A stretch of DNA of 6,611 nt from an uncultured Oscillospiraceae bacterium (GTDB taxonomy: Bacteria; Bacillota; Clostridia; Oscillospirales; Ruminococcaceae): assembly GCA_910577565.1 (NCBI GenBank), contig CAJTNJ010000026.1:1-6611 (forward strand), written 5' to 3'. The position numbers were made by a program, and so were the translations under genes. Shown here one piece after another: positions 1 through 6,383 of this stretch. The notes under the pieces are model-generated. The model saw nothing but the letters and a program-made list of their open reading frames with translations, did not search any database and was not told the DNA's origin. Position 1 is the first letter of the stretch; each line of letters starts with the position of its first letter.

Positions 1-469
1 TGATTTTCCCACGAAAAACATCCACCAAATAAGAAATCATCTGCAAGGTATAAAAAGACATTCCCACCGGCACAATCCATGGATAGGATTTTCTATGTAA
101 CAAGGACTTTAAAACAAAATCCCCGTTCTTTGTGACCACCAAAGGAACTGCCAGAAGAAATATGCCCACAACAAGAAGCCATCTCCCCGGCTTTTCTCCC
201 TCCTCTGCCTTCCCGTCTCTCCCTGATTCTTTTGTCCCATCTGTCAGCTTTTTTTCTTTCTCCCTTTTTCCAGACTCCAATCCGATTCCCAATCCGTATC
301 CAGCCGCTAAGGTAGCAAGAAACACCCAAAAACCTTTGCCTGAAATTTTGTAATAAAATCCTATGCTTCCTGCCAAAAGGACAAGCCACCGAAATTTCTT
401 TGGCAAAACATAATATAATAATACCATTCCTCCCACAAACACATAAAAATACAGTGAAATATAAATCAT
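1..469 (-). CDS. MBOAT-family membrane O-acyltransferase, N-terminal part (runs off left edge)
   Basis: Reading the minus strand from ATG 469 gives 156 codons with no stop up to the window edge. Residues 1-22 and 28-40 are hydrophobic, and residues 97-113 form another membrane segment. Residues 135-154 match the MBOAT family hallmark, with the stretch VGMSFYTLQMISYLVDV followed by FRG, as in DltB/AlgI-like proteins. An in-frame TGA at 475-473 makes ATG 469 the first possible ATG; GAGG at 483-480 is a plausible ribosome site, 10 bases away. MBOAT proteins are multi-pass membrane enzymes that move acyl groups, often acetyl, onto extracytoplasmic polymers. The gene starts 24 bases after the preceding transferase, so it probably modifies the polymer made by this locus. 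The catalytic histidine lies beyond the window and cannot be checked. Residues 67-96 form an unusually charged loop. The family call is firm; the substrate is inference. Confidence 0.88.
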   Translation of the reverse strand, partial: MIYISLYFYVFVGGMVLLYYVLPKKFRWLVLLAGSIGFYYKISGKGFWVFLATLAAGYGLGIGLESGKREKEKKLTDGTKESGRDGKAEEGEKPGRWLLVVGIFLLAVPLVVTKNGDFVLKSLLHRKSYPWIVPVGMSFYTLQMISYLVDVFRGKI

Positions 470-493
470 CTCTCATTATCCTCGAACAAAGCA

Positions 494-1849
494 TCATAAC
501 AAATACTTACTACTTATGTAATCCCATGCTTTTTGACAGGAGTTACCTTCTTGATATTCCCAGGCCATATCCCTCACTTTTTTTCTTTGATCAGCCCACA
601 AATCTATATGTTCAACCAATATTTGATATAATTGATTATGTAACTCTTCCTGATTTTTACATTTTTCTCCTGGAGCAGAATCCATAATGTCATGCATTAC
701 ACCACGACAAGATTGGATGTAATAATTAAAATCATAAATAAAAAATAGACAAGGTCGATCCAAAAGTAGATAATCCATATATATAGATGAATAATCTGTT
801 ATAAGTAAATCTGCATATTTGAATAAAGGATATACATCTTTTCTGTTATTATATTCAATAACATTGTTATACAAGGAAAAATCTATGTTATATTTTGGAA
901 GTGGATGTAATTTAAATACAAATACAGCATTAATTGATTCTCCAAAATCAGATAACATGGAAAAGTTTAAAAATTCTTCACTTATATTATATTGACGAGC
1001 TTTTCTAAACGTTGGAGTATATAAAATAATCTTTTTCCCTTGTTGTTTTAATGATTTAATTTTTTCATACACTGGAACATCAACATTGATAAGTTTATGC
1101 TCTTCTAAAAAAGGAGTTTCCTGTAAAAATACATCGTTTCTAGGATACCCGCAAACAAAAAACTCTTTTGGCAAAAAAGAAGGAGCAAAGACTTTATCTG
1201 TATAAAACTTTGATGTTGATAAAAATAAATCATAAATTGCAAGTTGCCCAGTCAGTCGATGTGAAAAAAATCCTTTTATACTATGAGCTGCTTTTCGGAA
1301 TTTCTCATCCGTCAAACGAATATTTTTAAATCCTATTCCATGCCAAAGCTGAATTTTTTTTGCCTTTAAAGCAGCATTATATCGATTGTGGGTTGTCCAA
1401 TGTGCGTTATCAGTGATAATGAGATTTGCACGTAAAAGCAATCCATATACTTTAATTGATGGTCGATAATTTATTGTTTTAAAGCCTACTGCATTTAACT
1501 GTTCCAGAGATATATCATTATGACCTACAAATATAATGTCATATTTTTCATTATAATGATGTTCGTATAAATAGATATATAAATACTTTACATTATCCAA
1601 AAAACCGGAATTCTGTCTGCCCATAAACAAAATAAGATTTTTCTTTTTTGGGACAATATAGGATAAAGGTATCACTAAAATAGAAAAAAGACTATCGATT
1701 ATGCAAATCATCCTGCTTCGCCGTTTCTTTTTTAACTGTCTTTGTATGCGAATTGGTAAACGAAGATACATAAAGTAAGAATTTAACCATATATTCCAAG
1801 TCAACAATAAAATAACCAAGATTAAGATAATTTCAATATAATTGTTCAT
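494..1849 (-). CDS. CDP-glycerol glycerophosphotransferase family protein (TagF/TarB-like), 451 aa
   Basis: This is a teichoic-acid-type transferase, predicted to move a polyol phosphate from a CDP-linked donor onto a lipid-linked acceptor or growing chain at the inner face of the membrane. Residues 5-21 are a likely membrane segment, residues 34-46 are strongly basic (RIQRQLKKKRRSR), and 48-65 form a second hydrophobic stretch. The GT-B-like catalytic part shows QLWHG at 167-171 (His170), GYPRND at 234-239, YTPTFR at 277-282, FKLHP at 312-316 (His315) and TDYSS at 351-355. The two histidines match the pair known to be essential in TagF-like enzymes. ATG 1849 has AAGGA six bases upstream. It follows the dehydrogenase by 28 bases. 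Whether it acts as primase or polymerase, and whether it uses glycerol, ribitol or another polyol, cannot be read from the sequence. Confidence 0.93.
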   Translation of the reverse strand: MNNYIEIILILVILLLTWNIWLNSYFMYLRLPIRIQRQLKKKRRSRMICIIDSLFSILVIPLSYIVPKKKNLILFMGRQNSGFLDNVKYLYIYLYEHHYNEKYDIIFVGHNDISLEQLNAVGFKTINYRPSIKVYGLLLRANLIITDNAHWTTHNRYNAALKAKKIQLWHGIGFKNIRLTDEKFRKAAHSIKGFFSHRLTGQLAIYDLFLSTSKFYTDKVFAPSFLPKEFFVCGYPRNDVFLQETPFLEEHKLINVDVPVYEKIKSLKQQGKKIILYTPTFRKARQYNISEEFLNFSMLSDFGESINAVFVFKLHPLPKYNIDFSLYNNVIEYNNRKDVYPLFKYADLLITDYSSIYMDYLLLDRPCLFFIYDFNYYIQSCRGVMHDIMDSAPGEKCKNQEELHNQLYQILVEHIDLWADQRKKVRDMAWEYQEGNSCQKAWDYISSKYLL

Positions 1850-1877
1850 AAATCATCCTTCCCATTTATAGAAAAAA

Positions 1878-2927
1878 TTAAATAGCTTTTAAAATGTTTA
1901 TAGTTTTTTCTAACTGCTCTTTTATTGTATTGTTTACAGACCAGCCTAATCCTTTTATTTTTTCCGAGTTTAATAAAGCAACATTACATTTTGAAAAACC
2001 GGCTGCTTCAATAGAATCGGGTAAATCAAACCTTACTTTTGTACCTGACAGATCAGCTAGTATCTTAGCTAATTCCAATAATCGAATATCTGATTTTTCA
2101 TCTGCAATATTGTAAGCTTCGCCTGATTTTCCATAAAAAAGAAGATATAATAAAGCAGTTGAAACATCACCAACATAACAATATGAAAAATACTGTGTGC
2201 CTGTACTTTTTAAAATAATATCTTCACCAGAAACAGCATTTTTTATAAATTGCATTAATGCCTTGGAGTCAGATTTTAACATAGTAGGACCAAACACGCG
2301 GCAAATTCTTGGTATTACCACATCAATATCATATTTATGAATATATGCTTGACATAATGCTTCTCCTGTTCGCTTTCCTTCTGGATATCCAGCTCGTAAT
2401 GTGTTACAATTAATATATCCACAATCATCTTCACGAAACCATTTTACATTATCGTAGATCTCTCCATAAATTTCTACTGATGAAAGAAACAAAACTCGTT
2501 TTGAATCACTTTGTATAGCTAAATCTAATATATTTTGAGTACCAAGCACATTTGTGATAATTGTTTCAATAGGGGCAGTTGCATAAGCTTTCGGGTGTGT
2601 ATTACTTGCACAATGTATAATATAATTAAATTTTGCTTTCAGTTCAAAATGTTTATTAATATCTTTTTCAATAAATGTAAAATTATTCTGTCCCATGTAT
2701 TCAGCGAAACGATTATTTGCACGTTCTAAGGAACGACCTAAGGCAAAAATATGTAAGTTAAGATTATATATTCTATTTGCTTCCATTAAAATATCAATTA
2801 GAAAAGTCCCTATCATACCGGTTGCCCCAGTAATAAGGATAGAAGTGCTATTAAGCTGTTCCCATGGCAGATGAAGTTTCACAGCAGAATCAATATCCAT
2901 TTTATATAATATATGTTTTGAAAACAT
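1878..2927 (-). CDS. NAD(P)-dependent epimerase/dehydratase (extended SDR)
   Basis: This 349-aa protein has an extended short-chain dehydrogenase/reductase fold. The Rossmann nucleotide-binding motif GATGMIG is at residues 34-40, the catalytic serine lies in LSSVEIYG at 148-155, and the Tyr/Lys pair is in YPEGK at 181-185. The C-terminal part (PRICRVFGP at 206-214, YVGDV at 251-255) resembles nucleotide-sugar enzymes such as UDP-glucuronate decarboxylases and 4,6-dehydratases. An in-frame ATG at 2942 would add five residues and overlap the upstream gene. I prefer ATG 2927 because GGAG at 2940-2937 sits nine bases before it, whereas ATG 2942 has no good ribosome site. It follows the cytidylyltransferase stop by four bases, suggesting translational coupling and a shared pathway. 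It may reduce or epimerise the CDP-linked product, or make an unrelated nucleotide sugar. The fold is secure; the reaction is unknown. Confidence 0.9.
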   Translation of the reverse strand: MFSKHILYKMDIDSAVKLHLPWEQLNSTSILITGATGMIGTFLIDILMEANRIYNLNLHIFALGRSLERANNRFAEYMGQNNFTFIEKDINKHFELKAKFNYIIHCASNTHPKAYATAPIETIITNVLGTQNILDLAIQSDSKRVLFLSSVEIYGEIYDNVKWFREDDCGYINCNTLRAGYPEGKRTGEALCQAYIHKYDIDVVIPRICRVFGPTMLKSDSKALMQFIKNAVSGEDIILKSTGTQYFSYCYVGDVSTALLYLLFYGKSGEAYNIADEKSDIRLLELAKILADLSGTKVRFDLPDSIEAAGFSKCNVALLNSEKIKGLGWSVNNTIKEQLEKTINILKAI

Positions 2928-2931
2928 AGAA

Positions 2932-3651
2932 TCAATCTCCATAAATTTTTGTTCTTTGAGTAATTAACAATGCCTTAAATACATCCAGATCATCTTGAGT
3001 AGTAATTTTTATATTTTTATCAGATCCTGAAGCAAAATACAAAGTTTCTCCTAAATCAGTCATCATTGTATTTGTGTAAGACGCTCCATATATGCCTATA
3101 TTTTCGGAAAAAGCTTTTTTATATCCCCACAAAAGTTTGGAATATTTATATGCCTGGGGAGTGGAAACCCTACGTAAAGTATCTCTAGGAATATATTGAT
3201 TCGTAGTATAATCACTGGTTTTGACAAAAATTTGCTCGTTATATGGCAAAGAAGTAACAGCGTTGCCATATAATTGGCACTTGACTATTACATCTGACAA
3301 AACAGCCTTATCCACCAAAGGACGTATTCCGTCATGAATTATAATAATATCGTCTTCTTTACAAAAGTTTTCCAGATAATAAACACCATTTCGTATAGAC
3401 TCTTGACCTGATTTTCCTCCATTAATTACCCACTTTAATTTTTCAATTTTGTTTTGTTTTGCATAAGCTTTTAGAATATCATGCCATCCTTCAATACAAA
3501 CAACCAATATTAAATCTATCTGGGGATGTTTTTCAAATGCTTCTAAAGTATAAATGATTAAAGGTTTGTCGTCTACATTAATAAATTGTTTTGGAATATC
3601 CTGATGCATGCGTTCTCCAGTTCCTCCAGCGAGTATAAGTGCTATATTCAT
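2932..3651 (-). CDS. IspD/TarI-family cytidylyltransferase (likely sugar- or polyol-phosphate)
   Basis: This 239-aa enzyme has the family's usual length and transfers CMP from CTP to a phosphorylated polyol or sugar. Visible motifs are LAGGTGERM at 7-15 and PKQF at 20-23 (CTP site, with Arg14 and Lys21), GGKSGQESIRNG at 78-89, HDGIRP at 106-111 (Asp107, Arg110), TPQ at 164-166, TDLGE at 198-202 and NIKIT at 213-217 (Lys215). All belong to the IspD fold. HDGIRP and the location among polymer genes point to the TarI branch rather than the isoprenoid enzyme IspD. No TarJ-type alcohol dehydrogenase is present; the next gene is an extended SDR. The start is supported by AAGGAG five bases upstream. 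The gene lies 39 bases after the ABC ATPase. The substrate could be ribitol-5-phosphate, another pentitol phosphate or a ketose phosphate, so I give no gene symbol. Confidence 0.9.
   Translation of the reverse strand: MNIALILAGGTGERMHQDIPKQFINVDDKPLIIYTLEAFEKHPQIDLILVVCIEGWHDILKAYAKQNKIEKLKWVINGGKSGQESIRNGVYYLENFCKEDDIIIIHDGIRPLVDKAVLSDVIVKCQLYGNAVTSLPYNEQIFVKTSDYTTNQYIPRDTLRRVSTPQAYKYSKLLWGYKKAFSENIGIYGASYTNTMMTDLGETLYFASGSDKNIKITTQDDLDVFKALLITQRTKIYGD
2937..2940 (-). promoter_or_regulatory. Ribosome binding site GGAG deciding the SDR start
   Basis: GGAG at 2940-2937 lies nine bases before ATG 2927. It overlaps the alternative ATG at 2942, which it therefore cannot serve. It sits inside the last codons of the cytidylyltransferase gene, so ribosomes finishing that gene could restart four bases later. 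This argues for the 349-aa form of the dehydrogenase. Confidence 0.65.
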
Positions 3652-3690
3652 TTTTTCTCCTTAAATTGTTTTTTATATATTTTAAAATAA

Positions 3691-4419
3691 TTACTTCATA
3701 AAATTATTATATTCTTTTAGTACATCTTCAGGATTGCTTTGCATTTTTATTTCTCCATCATTTAGCCATAATAGTTCATCGCATAAACTTCCTAATGTTT
3801 CTATTGCATGGCTTACAATAATAACTGTGCGATCCTTATCATTTATCAATTGTTTCATTTTGTTATAACTCTTTTTTTTGAATTTTGAATCGCCTACGCT
3901 AAGCACCTCATCAATCAACATAATATCTGTCTCTAAAATTGCAGTAATTGAAAATGCTAATTTAGAATACATACCACTGGAATATGTTTTTACTGGAGCA
4001 TCAATAAAATCTCCTAGTTCAGCAAAAGAGATGATATCATCCATCTTATTAAGAATTTGCTTTTCTGAAAAACCAATAAGCATACCTGCTAAAATTATAT
4101 TTTCTCTTCCGGTTAATTCCCGTTGAAATCCAACTCCAATGGACAGTAATGAGATACTGTTTCCTTTTAAATTAATTGTTCCATGATCAGGTGCAAATAT
4201 TCCGGCAATAGCATTCAGAAGAGTGGATTTCCCACTTCCATTTCTACCAATAATACCAAGAATATTTCCTTTTTTTACAGAAAATGATACATGTTTAATT
4301 GCCTGAAATTCTTCTACAGTTGCTCGCTTAAATTGTAAAAAGCTCTTTTTTATTGAATAAGATTTTAAGCCGCGATAATTAATACATAAATCTGTAACTT
4401 CAATAGCATATTCATCCAT
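3691..4419 (-). CDS. Polysaccharide/teichoic acid export ABC transporter, ATP-binding protein
   Basis: This is the cytoplasmic ATPase that drives export of the finished polymer with the upstream permease. The 242-aa protein shows Walker A GRNGSGKST at 58-66, a likely Q-loop in GVGFQRELTG at 95-104, the signature YSSGM at 146-150 (in place of LSGGQ, as usual in TagH/Wzt/KpsT proteins), Walker B DIMLIDE at 165-171 and the switch histidine in SHA at 203-205. It ends soon after the nucleotide-binding domain. It therefore lacks both the carbohydrate-binding domain of long Wzt proteins and the long C-terminal extension of Bacillus TagH, so nothing suggests recognition of a chain-end cap. Its ATG is the base after the permease TAA, and its ribosome site AGGTGA (4430-4425) lies inside the permease gene. 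The two proteins are therefore probably made in coupled amounts. Confidence 0.95.
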   Translation of the reverse strand: MDEYAIEVTDLCINYRGLKSYSIKKSFLQFKRATVEEFQAIKHVSFSVKKGNILGIIGRNGSGKSTLLNAIAGIFAPDHGTINLKGNSISLLSIGVGFQRELTGRENIILAGMLIGFSEKQILNKMDDIISFAELGDFIDAPVKTYSSGMYSKLAFSITAILETDIMLIDEVLSVGDSKFKKKSYNKMKQLINDKDRTVIIVSHAIETLGSLCDELLWLNDGEIKMQSNPEDVLKEYNNFMK

Positions 4420-5208
4420 TTATATCACCTTTACGTAACTGTTTTCATTTTTGTAGATTTTTCGAATACCACTCCAAGAAAGAATTATCCCCACAACTAA
4501 CCATAAAATCAGAAATTTTCTATAGGGAGTCTTTCCATAGAGAATAGCGCCACGCATAGATTGTAGAAAAAAAGCTAATGGATTCCATTTTGATAATATA
4601 GAACCATATGGATATGGCATTCGTGTTTCGACATTGTAGAAAATACCAGTCATATAAAATAATAATCGTAAACAGATGTTAACAACATTTGAGAGATCTT
4701 CTATAAATACTCCATAATGTAATAAATGAACACAACATCCAAAAGTAAAAACTCCAAAAAATAGAATAATAGGACAAAAGTAAATGATGTTTAAACTTAA
4801 CGGAACAGAATAAATTCCCATCATAATTAAAACAATTAAAAATGAAACTGCCATTTTAAATCCATTAACCCAGATTTTAGTTAAAATTAAAATGAATTTA
4901 GGTAAATATACTTTGGATATAATTGGCTTATTGCTTTTTATGATTTTTACACTTGTCTTCACCATTCTGTTAAAAAAATCCCACATAGAAATTCCTACAA
5001 AAATAAAAACGGGAAAGTACGGTTCTCTTGCTTTAAAAACATATCCAAACATAAATGTATATATTAACATAAAGCATAAAGGTTCCAGAACCCACCAAAA
5101 CCAATTCAAGTATGAATTTGCTACTTCAGCTTTTAGTTGTGAACAAGCAGAAATAATAGAATATAAAAAATATTTTCGAATATCTGTACAAAACTGTTTT
5201 ACCAACAA
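4420..5208 (-). CDS. Polysaccharide export ABC transporter permease (ABC-2 type, TagG/Wzm-like)
   Basis: This is the membrane half of the exporter, 262 aa. About six membrane segments are visible, near residues 41-59, 64-80, 113-132, 139-163, 173-191 and 232-248. The N-terminal stretch LKAEVANSYLNWFWWVLEPL (25-44) is typical of ABC-2 permeases for teichoic acid, O-antigen or capsule. The charged loop around residues 88-104 before the third segment is also usual. The start codon is TTG at 5208: the frame closes at TGA 5217-5215 just upstream, and the first in-frame ATG is at residue 47, inside the first membrane segment. GGTGA at 5219-5215 is six bases from the TTG; TTG 5205 is a possible alternative. 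The gene lies 40 bases after the first phosphotransferase and abuts the ATPase gene. Confidence 0.94.
   Translation of the reverse strand: MLVKQFCTDIRKYFLYSIISACSQLKAEVANSYLNWFWWVLEPLCFMLIYTFMFGYVFKAREPYFPVFIFVGISMWDFFNRMVKTSVKIIKSNKPIISKVYLPKFILILTKIWVNGFKMAVSFLIVLIMMGIYSVPLSLNIIYFCPIILFFGVFTFGCCVHLLHYGVFIEDLSNVVNICLRLLFYMTGIFYNVETRMPYPYGSILSKWNPLAFFLQSMRGAILYGKTPYRKFLILWLVVGIILSWSGIRKIYKNENSYVKVI
4425..4430 (-). promoter_or_regulatory. Ribosome binding site AGGTGA for the ABC ATPase, inside the permease gene
   Basis: AGGTGA at 4430-4425 is five bases before ATG 4419 and lies in the last permease codons (Lys-Val-Ile). The permease TAA (4422-4420) and the ATPase ATG are directly adjacent, a layout typical of translationally coupled transporter subunits. 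Confidence 0.65.
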
Positions 5209-5214
5209 ACGTAT

Positions 5215-5219
5215 TCACC
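5215..5219 (-). promoter_or_regulatory. Ribosome binding site GGTGA for the TTG-started permease
   Basis: GGTGA at 5219-5215 lies six bases before TTG 5208. An out-of-frame ATG at 5221 and GTG at 5218 overlap it, but neither opens the permease frame. The site supports a non-ATG start, since the frame has a stop at 5217-5215 and no early ATG. Confidence 0.6.
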
Positions 5220-5248
5220 ATCCTATTATGAAGATAAAAATAATATTG

Positions 5249-6361
5249 TTATTTTGAATCAAGAATGAGAGAAAGTATACGCTGTGTAGATTGTCCATCG
5301 CACTTTCCCATATAGGTATCATAACATTCTTTAAGTTCCTGTAATTTTTTATTGTGAAAAGCATGTTTTACTGCTAAAGCAAGTTTATCTCCTTCAGTTA
5401 TAACAAGACCTGGTAAAGAATGATAATCAATACAAAATCCTCTTTGTTTTTTATAAGTATCATAGTCAGGGGCAAATAAAACAAATGGTTTTTGGTATAT
5501 TAAATAATCAAAAAGAATTGTTGAATAATCCGTAATCAATACATCAATAACCGGAAGCAGTTTTTCTGATGAGATTTCGCAATTAGAAATTTTATTTTGG
5601 CGCTCTATATAGGGATGCACTTTTATCAACAAAATCCATTCTGGTCCCAATTGTTGTTGAAGTTTTTCAATATCTTCTTTTCCGACTAAAAAAGGATTTG
5701 ATGCATTTCCTCGAAATGTAGGAGTCCATAGTACAATCTTTTTTTGACAAGCTTCTGGATATAATTGAAAAAAGTTATTTCTGCATTCCTCTATAAAAGA
5801 AGTATTGAAATAGATATCGCTTCTACTAATACCAGTAGCTTGAACAATTCCTTTTGAGAGGTGTAAAGCAGATGTAAAAAATGGTACACAATTTGATGAA
5901 CTTACTGTCATCAAATCATAATTTTTATGTGGATTTAATTTATAAAAAGAAGGAATATCATCCGAAGTATCAAATCCCATTTTCTTAATCATTCCCCCGC
6001 AATGCCATAATTGTATCAGTATAGTTTCAGATTTTTTTCTGCATGCAGAAGCAGGTAAGTAGTAGTCACATAAAAATACGTATTTAGCAGTAGCATAAAG
6101 TTTCATAAATTTAATCATAGAATAAATTTGAGAAGCTTTATTCATTTTTCCGTAATCGTAGAAGTAATCGATTACTTCAAACCCCATGTCAGCTATAGTT
6201 TGATGCATAGCCTGCATACTGAACGGCAGATTTTCATGATGTGCATCTGCAAATATTACTCGTTTCTTTTGCACAGGACGATGTTTATATAATAAATATA
6301 TAATTGGCAAGAAAATTCCTTGTACAAACATTTTTAGATATTGTTTAATAATAAATTTCAT
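5249..6361 (-). CDS. CDP-glycerol glycerophosphotransferase family protein, short form, 370 aa
   Basis: This is a second TagF/TarB-like transferase, predicted to add a polyol phosphate to a lipid-linked acceptor or chain. Residues 8-25 form one hydrophobic, probably membrane-contacting stretch; there is no basic linker or second segment as in the 451-aa relative. Motifs include LWTPTFRG at 211-218, IKVHP at 246-250 (His249), ITDYST at 276-281, FDYLIYQKPF at 284-293 and a C-terminal DGQSTQRI at 355-362. The first histidine motif reads QLWHCGGMIKKMG (117-129, His120), with Cys where most relatives, and the other copy here, have Gly directly after His. ATG 6361 has AGGA about four bases upstream, and the gene starts 22 bases after the glycosyltransferase stop. 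The two transferases are diverged and probably do different steps, for example linkage-unit priming and chain extension; which does which is not decidable. Confidence 0.92.
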   Translation of the reverse strand: MKFIIKQYLKMFVQGIFLPIIYLLYKHRPVQKKRVIFADAHHENLPFSMQAMHQTIADMGFEVIDYFYDYGKMNKASQIYSMIKFMKLYATAKYVFLCDYYLPASACRKKSETILIQLWHCGGMIKKMGFDTSDDIPSFYKLNPHKNYDLMTVSSSNCVPFFTSALHLSKGIVQATGISRSDIYFNTSFIEECRNNFFQLYPEACQKKIVLWTPTFRGNASNPFLVGKEDIEKLQQQLGPEWILLIKVHPYIERQNKISNCEISSEKLLPVIDVLITDYSTILFDYLIYQKPFVLFAPDYDTYKKQRGFCIDYHSLPGLVITEGDKLALAVKHAFHNKKLQELKECYDTYMGKCDGQSTQRILSLILDSK

Positions 6362-6383
6362 AGATTCCTATTCTATTCATATA

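Noticed and set aside
1..469. DltB of a D-alanylation operon
   Set aside because: The MBOAT signature is shared, but no dltA, dltC or dltD is next to it in the window, and the gene follows a polymer transferase.
93..497. Open frame of 134 codons on the minus strand
   Set aside because: Its product is Arg/Gly/Cys-rich with no family motif. It overlaps the MBOAT frame, which carries a clear signature, and it runs into the end of the upstream transferase gene.
400..687. Plus-strand open frame of 95 codons across the transferase 3' end
   Set aside because: It is antisense to a well-supported gene, its composition follows the AT-rich complement, and it has no convincing ribosome site or motif.
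2932..3651. Housekeeping IspD of the MEP isoprenoid pathway
   Set aside because: The fold fits, but the HDGIRP motif and the position inside a polymer export operon favour a TarI-like role. An MEP role cannot be excluded without an assay.
3652..3690. AT-rich gap with -10-like runs (TATATA, ATTTTAAAAT palindrome)
   Set aside because: In DNA this AT-rich such strings are expected by chance. No -35 element at the right distance was found, and the flanking genes are close and co-directional.
5209..5248. Possible terminator or promoter in the 40-base gap before the permease
   Set aside because: There is only a weak six-base AT inverted repeat (TATTAT/ATAATA) with no GC stem or T-run, and no -35/-10 pair stands out.
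4892..5257. Plus-strand open frame of 121 codons antisense to the permease
   Set aside because: It lies opposite conserved membrane-protein coding sequence. The hydrophobic and lysine-rich product is what the complement of such a gene gives by chance.
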